Origin: Tomocerus qinae
Lineage: Eukaryota > Arthropoda > Collembola > Entomobryomorpha > Tomoceridae
DNA: 64,000 bases
Assembly (NCBI GenBank): GCA_020055645.1
Contig: CM034548.1
Coordinates: forward strand, 27,640,201-27,704,200
Reading direction: 5' to 3'
Below, one piece after another: positions 35,101 through 48,600 of this stretch (positions within the stretch are counted from its first letter, which is position 1; each line of letters starts with the position of its first letter). Made by a program: the position numbers and the translations under genes. The notes under the pieces were generated by a model that was not told the origin of the DNA, did no database searches, and was given only the letters and a program-made list of their open reading frames with translations.

Positions 35101-37700
35101 GGATTATCATTTAATAAACATACATGGATTCTTAAATATTATATTTGCAGGACAATATTAAAATAATTTCGAAGTTACTAAACTCAAAGTGTCTTAAAAG
35201 GTCTAAGAAAATGGAAAGGCTTTGAGTCTGTTTTGGAAGCTACTCGAATGTTTTGAGTTACAAAGAGACTATTGACAATAGTTTCCCAACACATCTCAAG
35301 GTACCTTAGGTTGACAGTCAGTACAAAAGGCCCATATACAAATGTACTTACAAAAGAAAATGGAGATTCACAATATCCTCTTTGTTGGGTTTCACTTTAC
35401 TTTATTAATAGTAAGTCCCTGTTCAATAGTCAACTGAAAACTTAAATCGAAAAAGACTTTTGTATTTGGCTTATATATTCTACACTTGTGTACAAGAATG
35501 GATTGAAAATTTCACATGTTATTATTAGAAATTTTAAGTTTAAAGAAGTCTAGTTTGTAAGATGGTAATATAAAAACTGTTGCCAAGAGAAATTGAGTGA
35601 ATTTAGTCAAGCGTCAGATTCGATCTGGGCCAGAACTAAGTCAAGTACTTTTAAATAGACAAAAAAACTGTGTCATTCGTTTTTTCTTGCCAACGCTAAC
35701 TTTTTCCAGCTTCCTTTAATTATTGTGAGTTACGTGAGAAGTATATAGTTGAAACATATTCAGTATATATAAAGCTATCACGTTTGTACATAATGCATCT
35801 AATCTCCAAGATAGTTTTTAAACTGAGTAAATTTCCATACTAATTGTAGTAAATGAATACTGTTTGAAAACATTCGTTAATGGAATTTCTACGAGAATGG
35901 TAATCAATAGTTTTGGTAGCCATAATATTCAATGCTACTATTCTACATATTCAATGCTACATATTCTAAAATAATCGTTTTTTAAAAAGCAATTAGATAT
36001 TTTTTGTTAAATTCTAACAATAATATTTCAACACAAAATGAGCTGCCTAATTGTTGCTGCTCCTAAGAAAAACTGTATTTTAATACAAACAGTATTGTAA
36101 TGGTTATTAATTAGTGAATAAATGAGTATCATAGTTTAAAGTGGTCGATTTTCCTTTCTTAGAAAGTAATTATTACATAAGTTTTGTTGTACACACTGCA
36201 TCGCATAACTTTTAATTCAAAGCACATTTATTTGTATTAGAATAGCCGAAATGGTTTCAAATTAATGTTATTTGCCAAACAGATACCAATATTAAAATCG
36301 AGGGGAGAAATTTGTGGACTGATTCTCAAAAAAGTTGTTCTAGAAGGCCGGATTATGAATCATCCGTCAATTGTGGAATTGTAATATGTAATCTGTACTT
36401 TCTGTACTGCATTTATCACGTGATGCTACCCATATATGTTTATCTGTTATGCCGTCTATAATGCAATGACATAAATGATAAGTATGTCTGGTCTAATTCT
36501 TCATCTGTTCTTTTCCACTATTTTCAGTCGATTCTCTTAAACAAAAAACTAAAACGTGTTACCATCTTGAGATAGTTTTATTGCCATTTAGCTAAAAATA
36601 TTTTAGTTAAATAACTATATTTTCTCCATGAATAAATTATGATAGTAAATATTAAAAATTACGACTATGATATAAGACCTTATAATTCCATATTAGGTAG
36701 GTATATAATACTATCGGGGCTGACCGCCGGTCATTACAAACATGTCTTTACATTAATAGGTAATGATATTCTAATGACCGTATAATGTTTCTATGGTAAA
36801 GAAATTACTGAACTTTTGAAAATAACATTTGTCGACCATTTTCAATGGGTAAGTGTGAATACTCGGTACATTACTACATTATAGAAGCAGAAGGAAACAT
36901 AGAGGCTAGCAATGTAGCAATTTTTGTCTTTCATCAACAATTATCATATACCTAATTGTCCCACTAAAATGTTATTAGTAAAATCACAGTTGTAAACAAC
37001 TTCTGACACAAGGACTTTGACAATTTCGAAGTGCAATCCAATGTCTCAACAGGAAATATTGACTATTGATTGATAAGTAGCCTAACTAATAAAAGCTATC
37101 AAATCTATTTGAATTTTAAGCATTGACTCTGGGCATTTACATTTTTAACCCCGGGATTCTGCACTATTGCAGATTGGAATATTTTTAGAACATGTCGATC
37201 AATTAATTGTCCTGCAGACTCTTTGGCATCTGTGAGGGAATCTTAAGATAGCCTTACCTAACAAAAGTAGGTTAGATTACAATCCATTCCCTTTAGAAAT
37301 GGTACCAAATAATTATCTGCATTTTTACATACACAGAATGCATGGTCATATACTAGATGGATGTTTATGCTATTTGCAGAGTTGAAAATAGTTGTCAAGT
37401 CGTTTTCTGAGTATATTACATTGAGTGTAGGTAGGAATTGCAAAGCAAATTATGCCATTCCTCAAGTTGAAAATGGCTAGTGTTTATTATTAATATTGCA
37501 ACAACTGAAATGCATATGGGCCAAAATTGACATTGCCTAAAACCGGGGCAAAAACAGAATTGAAAGTCCTTGCTATTATTTTTTGTTTTGCATTCTTTTG
37601 CAAATAGTAACGGACAATAAAATGTATGGCCAAGTAGTTACACATGAAAATATTTTACATAGGAAACAATTCTCACTGAAAATCAGTCTGGGTTTTAATT
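32110..37700. other. Intergenic, mostly AT-rich, one inverted-repeat element
   Basis: Between the divergently arranged GPCR and Tyr-rich genes I see only an inverted-repeat element (33075-33393), a CA microsatellite near 33450-33463 and AT-rich DNA. Short open frames around 32.3-33.2 and 34.2 kb have no recognisable features. Confidence 0.45.
33075..33393. mobile_element. ~319 bp inverted-repeat element (MITE-like)
   Basis: The termini AGTC(G/A)AATTCTACATCGC...CTCAGACTTCA occur in opposite orientation at both ends, with about 30 bp nearly identical. The interior is full of TTGAAGT/ACTTCAA words in both orientations (for example TGACTTGAAGTCAAGTT), so most of it can fold back on itself. No coding capacity and no certain target-site duplication. 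Confidence 0.8.
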
Positions 37701-37702
37701 CA

Positions 37703-37710
37703 TATAAAAG
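37703..37710 (+). promoter_or_regulatory. TATA box of the Tyr-rich protein gene
   Basis: TATAAAAG lies 83 bp upstream of the ATG at 37786. A TCAATCATCATC initiator-like site sits about 25-30 bp downstream of it, giving a short 5' UTR of about 55 nt. Confidence 0.75.
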
Positions 37711-37785
37711 CACGCCAAGCTCAATGCATCAATCATCATCAGCTTCTCGACTAATCAATAACTCCGTTAATTATTTCCCCTTAAA

Positions 37786-39420
37786 ATGAATTCTTTATTT
37801 CGAGTTGCAGCACTTGTTCTCTTTCTGGGCTTATCAAGCCATGGAGTGGACTCTAAAGACACGTAAAGTTTTTAATGCGCTTTTTAATTTTTTTAACTCT
37901 ATTTATTGCTAATATTACCAAAGTTTAATTTTATAATTATAGGTCTAAGCATTCAGTATCATCGAACAAATTGGGTAATTAGAACATTTACGTTTTAAAT
38001 CCTTAATTAAAAAATGTTAAAAATGATTTATTGCTAAAATGCAAACTACTAATAGTTATAAATCTTCATGCCGGTGTTAACAAATCGCTTACTATAATGG
38101 TTCATGTTAATTACAGATAAGCCAGGAGATGTACTTGCTGCAGTTAGAGAACGGCGCTCCACCGCTGAGAAAGGAACTGAGACTCTGGCCCTGACTTCCG
38201 AACCCGAGGACGACAGCGACGGCGATAAATTGCGGGCAGCTAGAGCACACTACAAATCGAATAGCCACAAACAAAGCTACAAACCGAAAGGATCTTCCTA
38301 CCACAGCAGCCCATCGTCTTCATACGAAAGTTCTTACAACAGCAACGAGAAGTACAGCAACAGCTACTCGGATTCCTCTCCGTATGAATCCAAGCCAAAG
38401 TACTCAGGTCAGTATTCCTCATACAGCTCTAACTCCTACGCGCCGTCAGAAAATAATTACCAAAGCTACTCCGCTGATCCCTATGAAAGTGATTCCTACC
38501 AGTCTTCAGGGTATTCTTCCTATAACGCCCCCGCCTCCTACAAAAGCAATTCCTACAGCTCTTACGATTCTGAACCTTCTTACAATCCTGACACTTCTTA
38601 CCAAGTAGTAGTCGTTCCTTCTTACGAATCCCAATCTTACCAATCACCTTCTTACAATTCTGACTATTCCCACCAATCGCCTTCTTACCAAGGGTCTTCT
38701 TATCAGTCCTCCTATGACACTCCTTCTTACCAAGGCTCTTCTTACCAGTCATCTTATGACTCTCCTTCTTACCAAGGGTCTTCTTACCAAGGCTCTTCTT
38801 ACCAGTCATCTTATGAAGCACCTTCTTACGATTCTGAATATTCCTACCAACCATCTTCTTACCAAGCACCAGCTTACCAGTCATCCTATGAAGCACCTTC
38901 TTACCAAGGATCTTCCTACCAAGGATCTTCTTACGAAGCACCTTCTTACAATACTGAATATTCCTACCAATCTCCCTCTTACCAATCACCTTCCTACAAT
39001 AAACCTTACAGCTCCGAATATGATAGCTCATACGACAATTCCGATTATAGTCCTTCCAGTTATAATTCTTATAGTAGCTATGAAACCCCATCAACCTATG
39101 TAAAATCAAACGAATATCCAAAGTACCAATCCTCCTACTCCAGTCCCACCTACAATTCCTATAGCTCCGAAGAAACCGATTCTGACTACGATTATTCGTC
39201 ATCTTCCTACAAGGGTGAAAATAGCTACTCGTCTTACCCCAGTCAACAAAACTACAAAAGTTACGGCATGGAATCTTCCAGCGGTTACGGTGACAAGCCG
39301 TACAAATCTCAGTATGGAAGTCAAAAATCTTACCGACCTCAAAAGCCATACAAAGCCCATATGTCATCGTACCAAGGTCAAAGTTATTCAGCTAAACCTT
39401 ATGCCAAATCAAATTATTAA
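37786..39420 (+). CDS. Secreted Tyr/Ser/Gln-rich repeat protein (silk- or cuticle-like), 3 exons, 470 aa
   Basis: Exons 37786-37862, 37943-37974 and 38117-39420 join in frame to give 470 residues. A signal peptide (MNSLFRVAALVLFLGLSSHG, cleaved near residue 20-24) is followed by a charged segment with EPEDDSDGDK. The rest, about 390 residues, is low complexity, dominated by Ser, Tyr, Gln, Pro and Asn. Its core (roughly 38590-39010) is an irregular repeat of SYQ(S/G)S and (E/D)(A/T/S)PSYQ blocks. The C-terminal part contains more Lys and ends KPYAKSNY. There is no Cys in the repeat region and no chitin-binding R&R motif. The likely role is an extracellular structural or adhesive protein, with Tyr open to cross-linking; this is inference from composition. 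A strong TATA box precedes it, and AATAAA lies at 39687-39692. Confidence 0.88.
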
Positions 39421-39699
39421 TATCATTCCTGTTTTGCTTCTATCAATTTTGATTGCATCCCATGAAAATTAACTATTGGTGTAGAACAACATTATTACTC
39501 TTTCATTGTTTGCTCTAAACATATTTATCTATTATAATTATATTAATGGCTTAAATATTGTTAAAATTAAATTGTTGTCATCTATTACACTAAAGTGACA
39601 TACACCCTTCCATCCATTCTGATTGCAATATTCTAAATAATTGGCATTGCAAATCGTATTGGTACACTTGGTAAAAATTGATGTAAAATAAAACGATTC

Positions 39700-42600
39700 G
39701 ATGAAACCAAAAAAATAGTTACATGTAGTTGTATTTAATTAGTTCACATTGAGTTTGGCAATTAAAGCAAACATTTAATAATTATATCATATAAATCAGT
39801 TTAATTAGCATAGCATTGTATACAGTGGAACAGGTGCAATTTAACAGCAAGGTACTTTTATCATTTAAATATAATCTACACAAAATTCTACAATTTGGCT
39901 AGGTGCGCAGATATAGCCACACTAAGCAATCTTTCTATAATTTTATTATAAGCTGTAGCTTGAGTTCCACAAAAATGTTCTGGATGAGTTTATTATGAGG
40001 AAATCACACGCTATGCTTCCTTTTTCGCTTCAATTGCACTTCAAAGTTGTCTATGCAATGCAAAAATGTTAATTAACCAAGAAGTGATATTTAAACCTAA
40101 ATACTATTCAGAGTTTTTTGGTACTTGCTTTCTATTTATGCGTTTTATAAATTATATCCTGACACACTGGCATCCTAATTGATAGTTTGGTAATTACAGT
40201 TGCTAAAGAAATTGACTGAGAATGTTCTGTGGCATGCTTGAAACTTCCACTACCCTTCCAAGTATAGATACAAGAAATATTTTTAATGTTGAATGACTAT
40301 CTGCTTTGAAATCAAATGAATCTATCAATTTACACACAATTTTATTAATCTTTATTGCAATGACAATTTTTTGCAAATGTATCTTCAATTGCAGTATTAT
40401 AGATGATTTTGTAATATATGCAGAAGCAGAATGGCGAACTGGTGCTGCTCAGGTTTCAAGAACATTACTTCTTATTACCATCCATTCCATTAAAGTCCCT
40501 TTTGACTACGCAGCACCATAAAAAAAACAGCAACGCATAAGGTGATATGATACACGCAAATAATGAGATCTCTGTCATTCATTCAATTGCAACCATATAA
40601 TGGCACACAGACATCAGTGTATTCAACCAAACCCCAAACCATCAGAACCGTGTAATGAATGCAAATCAACTTTTCAAGTCCATATCGTCCCTAACTTTTA
40701 ATTTCTGTAGTACATGTGTATTTAAAAACTGCTGTTGATCCTTCAATTTCTTCCTCCTTATCTCTGCCCACTATTTTATATTTTAGATGAAATATGATGT
40801 ATTGAATAACCAAGGAAATTTCGTACATAACATGTGATGAGCACAATATCAAAGATTTTATTCTTGGAATTAATTTTAGATTTAGGTAATTAAAAATTCC
40901 CTAAATTTTTACAATTTGTTATGGTAAATTCGACAAATTTAATTATTTTTTTTGTTTCCTGTCTCTGTGAAAGGTTTCAGGTTGACCAAGTTTTTAAATT
41001 TCAACTTGCTACGAAAACATGCAAGATTGACATTTGCATAAATTTAGAAAAGTAATTTGTATATCAGGTTACCATATCCGTTAAAAATTGATTATAAAAA
41101 ATTAGATATCATTCGTATGTCATGTAAGATTTTTTCCTACACTAGGAACCTTTAATGCACGCAAGCTCATCCTGTAAGTTGAGCTTATTTAAATTTCCAG
41201 TGTATTAATCAATACGCAACCAAGGCAAGGTAAAGGTTAATTACATTATTATGCCATCAAAGAGTAACGAACAACAAAAATAAAGCTAGTAGTAAAAAAT
41301 TCTAAATTGGCTAAGCGGAACAAGGTGTAAGATTTGTGAGCCAATACGTAACACAGTGCGTAGCAGAAGTTAAAGACATTAACACGTTTTTTATTATTCA
41401 AATGAGACAATCTTGGTTTATTTGTACCTTACACGACTTTGACTATTAAAATTTTGAAATGGTCATGAAGCAGAGCAGTAAAATTAATCAAATTTATTAA
41501 AAGTAGGTTCAATAATTGCAATAGATATATAGCAGTTAGATGTAGAACATAGATGAAGGTATACATGTGAGTAGTAGGAAAGGAAGCTGTCCTTTTAAAT
41601 ACTACTACAATAAAACAAAGACATGAGACGAAACGAACTACTTACGCCTAGAATCTGTATATCCTTTTACTTATGACTTTGTTTACATTTCCTCTCACTT
41701 ACGACACAAAAACGATTTGCACATGGCGAAGGAGTAATAAAACAACAAAAGGAGCAATGTCAAGGCATGGCAAAACACACATGAATGTTACACAAAGAAT
41801 AATGTGCACTGAAGATAAACAAATAGTACACACGCATACATAATCTATGTACATGTACATTAATTATTATACCAATGCCTCTTGGAACTCATTACAAAAA
41901 CAATAAATCAAATCGGCAGTTAGCTGTGCGTACAATTTTATATATATGCAAGTAAATAAGCTTTAATGATGCATATGAACTGAAGAATAAAGTGGTCATT
42001 CCAATCTTGCATCAATTTATTTGTCAAGGTAAAGAAAGGAGTCATTGGATGATGAGCTACACGATATAATTGTAAAGTGATTATTCCATCCGTACCAACC
42101 AAAGAAATAAATGATACCCATAGGAAAGTTTTGCACTGCAACTTTGTTCTTTAGACTCTACGAGTAGTAATTCATTTTAAACGACTTGTCGTTAGGCATA
42201 GGTTTGCCAAAAACGAAATGTAATTTATAAAGATAATCCTTAACATCGTATACTTTAATGTTTAGACTTTGCACACTATCCATCCACACGGCCCATATGC
42301 AAATTTTTTAACGCGTGTGTGAGCTTTGTATGTGTATTTGTTTTCGTCTTTCATTACAGCAAATTATAATTCTAAGTGGTCATCAATCAATCGCACACTC
42401 GTTTGAGATTCCCAGCCTTACCAATAATATGCCACACTGCTATAGCAAACCAGGTGAGATTATCTATAATCATTTATTCAACCACCAACTGCTATATACC
42501 CAATTTAAAGTGTTCTCTTACCTTCCTTTTTGGCTACCTACAACCTAAACTACATAAAAAATGAATGGCGTAAATGAGGCAAATCTTAAAGTTATTTATC

Positions 42601-45600
42601 GATTCACAGGGTTAATACAACTATTGCCATGAACATAAAGTGCATAATATTGCTTGTGTTATCAGTTATGGAAGTTGTCACTTTAATTGAACTTTTTTAT
42701 TTTGACAGATATTTCCATATGACAATTGCTAAGTTTAGGCAGAGACAAGTTCTCCATAATAATGACACATTTTTATATAAGTATGAATTAAAAGAGCGTA
42801 GAGAATAACAAAAAATGATTTTATTGCTACAGTCTCATCCTTCGACTACTAAAAGATGGTATTGATATTATGTCCTTCTAAACATTTTATAATGGCTAAC
42901 TTTTCATACGTTCATGTACTTGTATGCAAATAGTATATGAGGGTATGACTGTTGCAATGTATTTCAGTCGATCCGGAAAAGTCCCTGATCTTTATTAGAA
43001 TTTCAGTAGCTTTGTAAGTACAAGTATATTCACACGTCTCTGCAAGTTTATTACTTATGCCAAATCTTTGCAATCGGCACAAAACAAAGTTTAGTCCTAG
43101 CTAAAAATAAAATGAAAATCCAATTTAAATCGAAGCAATGAATCATTTCTATTATCGATTCCAACAGTGGATATCAAATTTATAGTTTAGCTACTCGGAG
43201 GAGATAGATATTTCATTAAAAATGGAAACTAAAGATTCTCTATAAGAAAAATCTTATTTGGTAATGAAACTAAATGTGTATATAAATTGTAAAGACATTC
43301 TCCATCTACTTATCGCAAGATTAAATCAATGATAATCGACGGTGCATTATGCAACTTGCAGAATTATAAATATCATCAAGACTGCTTTATCAAACGTCTG
43401 TTTGTACTTTAGACATTTGTTTTTTTGCATGGTGAAGGTCTTGTAAAAAGAAACATGGAATTTTGAGAAAGATAAATGATTTTTAAATATTATTTTGCAT
43501 ACTGGATAGGCATAGATGAGATGGTATTATATAAAAAAGTAAAGTTCAGATTTAGTAATGTCAGTTGCAGTTTTTCAGCAGGTTTATCGGATTAAGTAGC
43601 TTGTGGTGGAAATTGACAAGCAACCTTCTTATAAAACATATCACGTTGAATTCAACCGAATCAAATCACTTGCCAAAAGTTGTATCAAGAGTGTCATATA
43701 ACAGTCACTAAAGACTAACTTATGCACTTATCCCTCCGCTTATCATTTAGAATAAGTATTGATAAAAGTAAAAATAACTAGTCTCAGGTATTTTTAACCT
43801 TGCTTTGCTTTCTCCCACACAGATACACACTTGTCTCTACTTCGGTGGTTTTTTCAGAAAGTTTCTTCTACAATACCTACGCTTCTGTACATTATTAACT
43901 CCAATACAAAAACACAAGCTATATTTACTTCACCACATCCCAACTACTACTCATCATTGGCTACATGAATATTGAATATAATGTTCTGTAATATAAGTAA
44001 GAGTGCGGAAATTATTTGGGATTAGACTACATGAATATATCATTACAGATTTATAAGTATGTTACGTTTATTAGAAAAGACACGACTATACACGAATAGT
44101 GCACGAGTTGTATTTATTTCCAGTATGCTATGTAATAATGTCACTGTCTACTAGAAATTCACGGAGCGTAGCCAAAAAACAGTCTCTGATCTTCACAAAA
44201 TTGGGTTTCCTGAAAATTAAAAAACGCCGTCTCCGTGAAGACATTTACCTAAGGATATCTACATCTACGTTGATATGACATGTTGATATGTTATGGCAAT
44301 TCCCACATTAACATTGCTATTTAAATAGTTCACTACTGCCATTTCGCAGACAGAAATCATTAAGAATAGCAAAATACTTGGGTTTATCAACAAAACTATG
44401 TTATAAACTACTTTGTTTTGTCAATTTCACGTGGTCTATATTTTATCACTATCATATCCTAGATAATAGTGGAAAATTTTGGAATGTTTTGTCATTATTC
44501 AGTCGTTCAACATTTATGTACCCCTAAATAGCATTGATACTCAATTACTTCATGCAGGGACAAGAAAAGAGTCTTAACTGAATTTGGGTAAATGAAAGAT
44601 GAACTTATGCTCTTAAAAAAGATCGTGGAATTATTCGTCTTTCTCATTCATTGTTTAATTAAACTTATTAAAGTTCATGCAATGACACAATGATGTTATA
44701 AATTATGTTTAAATGAAAAGCCTTAACTGCAACAGGATATCAAAATACACGACCTTTTTTGCAAAATCTTTTCCTGTGTTAAGTGTTAACCCTTGTCGTC
44801 ATGCAAGCAAGATCAGTTCCTCATTTTGCTTAGGTCAGGTACTAGATAAGACCACCCTGGATTTTTTGCAAGACCCCACCCACAGTTTATATGTTACTAT
44901 AAATGTATATTTTATATTTAGGATCTGCTTATAACTTGTTTATTGTATGTAGTTCCGTAATGCCTTTAATATGCCTAGGTAGCCTTCTATGTCTCCAAGA
45001 ACTGTGAAATTAAATTACCTACGTACAAACTTCTATCTGTAATTAACCTGTCTATGTCTATTCAATGGAACGCAACAAACACAATAAAATTAACTTCATA
45101 ATACAGATAGGTAAGTGCTTATCTACAGTACAGAGCTATACAGTGTATGCTTTGTTACTCTTATACTATATTCTTACTCAAAGCAACATAGATAGAATGC
45201 TTCTTTGATCTAATCAATAATTAAAGTCCTCGTCAGATTATGTACAATAGTCTGCAATAATCAAAAGTTTTAATAAAGATCTTATGAGACCATCTTTCAA
45301 TTATAAAATGGCATTGTGAACATTCATAATAAAATTTCATTCTTTAAAAATCAAAGGGTATTGCAAACAGCGTATAAATTTTACTCCGATGTTGTTATAT
45401 GCAATATTATGATACTTTGAAGCTTAATTGACTGCAGCTATAAGTTTGTGCCCTATTTATTATAGGCAATCTACTTTGTAAATCACGTATTATCAATTGC
45501 CCTTAATGAAATGTTTGGGACAATATTAATGATGTGCATTCAGTTTTCAGATAGATGCACAAATTTGGAATGGGTAATGTAGTTACAAGTAGGACTTTGA

Positions 45601-48600
45601 AAGCAAACTGAAGAGTACGTTGTAGTTAGAGTATATCTGTACTGCTTAATATAGATGTTGCTCCATAATGTAAATGATTCGAAATCTAAACCATGTAAAA
45701 GGATGAATAAGACAATCAAGTGGTGTGATGCCTATTTTTATGTACTCAATCTTGTCCAGCACCATACAAGGTGTAGCACTCAGATCCAGTGTCTCTGCAC
45801 CTATTTCTTAGATACATACATGAACATCATCAAATTAATTTTTGTCTTCAGAAGGTCATAGTTTGTTTGCTCTTTTCTAAATTAGGTTATCTAACATCGT
45901 ATCTGTTTGGATGCATTTTAGAAGTATTGCATCATTGGTCTATACTTATTTGTTCAATTTTGCAATGCCCAGTCAAGTCTCTTGTACTTTTCGAAAACAA
46001 TGTTGCGATATTTATAAAATGCTGCAAGATATTGATTAACTACAACGCATTAGTATCTGAACAACTATTATCAGTCTTCTATAAGATTCATGAATTGAGA
46101 GCATAGCTTATAATTATGTTTACCTATTCTGGGAGGTTATTTAGAACAAGTATTTTGCTGATGACTCAGTATTGTAAAACGAGTATGGTTTTATATTCTA
46201 CCTAAATGTAGTAATATATCTGGACAAATAAATGCCAATTTGAAAATGAAGATGGGACAAAGAATCACTTCATGCAAAATGGGTAGATATTAAATACGGA
46301 GAAACAAATGCATTATACATGCAATACGTGACAAATATGTTTACTTCACCGATGCACACCTGACTAATAGTGCCCTGTGAATTGAGAACGCAATAGTTTT
46401 CAGACATGTTTATTGCAAAGCAATAAATAGATTAATGACATGAGTAATGAGTAATGTTCCATGAATTCATCTTTAGAAGAGATATTGAAATGTGAGATTC
46501 TCCTATTTGAAGAGGTGTCAGGTAATAAAAACAATTTCGGGAATTCTACTTCAAATATGATCTCAACATACCCTGACTGTCATGGAAATTGGTACTCGCT
46601 TTTTGTAAAAATAGCATTCTGTCTTCCATCTGTAGATGGAATATTTAATATTACATTCCCAATCTCAGGAATCTACTGTGCAATCATAGACATGGCATTG
46701 ACGTTTAGTACGCCTCACTACCCAATAAAGCTTAATTAAATCAAAAATACGTGACTAGTAATATTGGTCAGGAAAATAATAAGTTCATTAACTGAATAGA
46801 CCAAAACCATTTTCCCCTCAAGGTGAAGTTTATTTCATTAAAGCTTATTTCTGGAAAATACTTTATCTAACATTGTGGCATTACTTTTATATTTTGTCTT
46901 GTGCAGATTTAAGTTTAAATGTTTCAAAAACATATTGAAAATAATAATAGCAGTTCGAGCTGTTTTTCTTAACAAATCTGACTGCTTCACAATTATTACT
47001 TAACATATTTCGGTGTTATTAATACAGTTTATGTATCAATACTATCAATGTAATCACGATACGTGTCCAGTATATCCAAAATTAAAAAATTCTAACACAC
47101 ACTTATATTAAAAGTAATAACACAGACAATGAGATATTGGATATTTGTCACTGACTGGGTCTATCTATAAATAACAAAAACGTTAGCGATATTTGTTGAT
47201 CTAAAAATTCCAAAATGACAGTACTTACATCAGTACTTATGAAACACTATACGGAAACTCATGGCACCCATCTTGAATGAAGATATCTAACAAATAATTT
47301 GAATCTATATGGAAAAATATAGCTACATGATCGCTGTAAATGAATCCGAATATTCTCAATGCCCATCTGTAATTATATTATCTATCTACATACTAGATAT
47401 AATATCAATGTAGTTATCTACTTACATGTCTCTATGCTACATCCGCACAATAAACAATATACTCTGTTGCTCACCGTTCCTACCTAAGTAGGTACATACT
47501 TATTATCATCACATAAATTATTTCCGCGTTTTGACTATCTCTTTTCTGAAATGGAAACAACGCTGCATTATAAGGCAACAATAACAATATATTTGTAATA
47601 ATATGATATTGTATGTGTCCCATGATTTACATGTACATGAAGAAATCTATTATTTTCAAACAAAATAAAACATCTACGTTAATACAAAATCTCAAGTTGA
47701 GAACTTACATTTAAAGCAGATGGTTATTTGTAGGAAGTGCATGTTCTTCTCGGTTTCTTAGAAAAACGGTCCATATTTTCTTCTGTTAAATTGTCTTCCC
47801 ATAAATAAGCATAACTTAGCAACACAGGTATTACCAATTAGGAACTTTTCCAAAACTTTTGAAATTAAAATTGTAAAAGGGGTTAATTGCTATGGAGTAA
47901 TACTAGAATAACTATAAACTGCAGTTAGTAAAGATATTTGTAAATCTTAGTTAATATTGAACAATTTACTGACAACTGAGTGTATTTAAAGAACTAAATC
48001 ACTGTCACTAGCATTGAGGATGATGAGACATAAATGACACTATGGAAATTTAAAATTTAAGAAATATTCTACATATAGCAATGAATTGTGTTAAGCCCAT
48101 TCTAAAATGCTTTTCATATCTCAGAGCTAATTTTGCAATGTCTGCAATTTAGAAAAGCTAAACTGGTATTCACTGAAAGAAGACTCTTCTCCTGACATTC
48201 ACTTTACATATGGATAATTTACCAAAAGTGAATCCATATTATGTAAATGAATACATTGGCACAAAACAGCGTGGGAACAATTATAAACGCATTAGCCAAT
48301 ATGAACACTTAACTGTTGTATACCTACCTAAATAATTGGAAATAAGATCAATAACTGAAGTCACAAGTATAAATAATATATGGTAGTGAGTATAGAAAAT
48401 GAAATGTCCAATGTAGGATATTGTTTGTGCCGTGTCAGTTGTTTTTGGTAATGTACAGAACAATTAGTACACTCTACTTTACTAATTGTATGAAATGAAG
48501 TCAGAGATTGCTGGAACAAGACTGAACAACTTTTCGCTGTGCATTCTCATTCTCATGCACAACTTTCAGAGCAAATCTAAGATTCGTGTAAATGCTACCG

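Noticed and set aside
46461..46739. 92-codon plus-strand open frame with a hydrophobic end
   Set aside because: No motif or splice context; expected by chance in 15 kb of AT-rich DNA.
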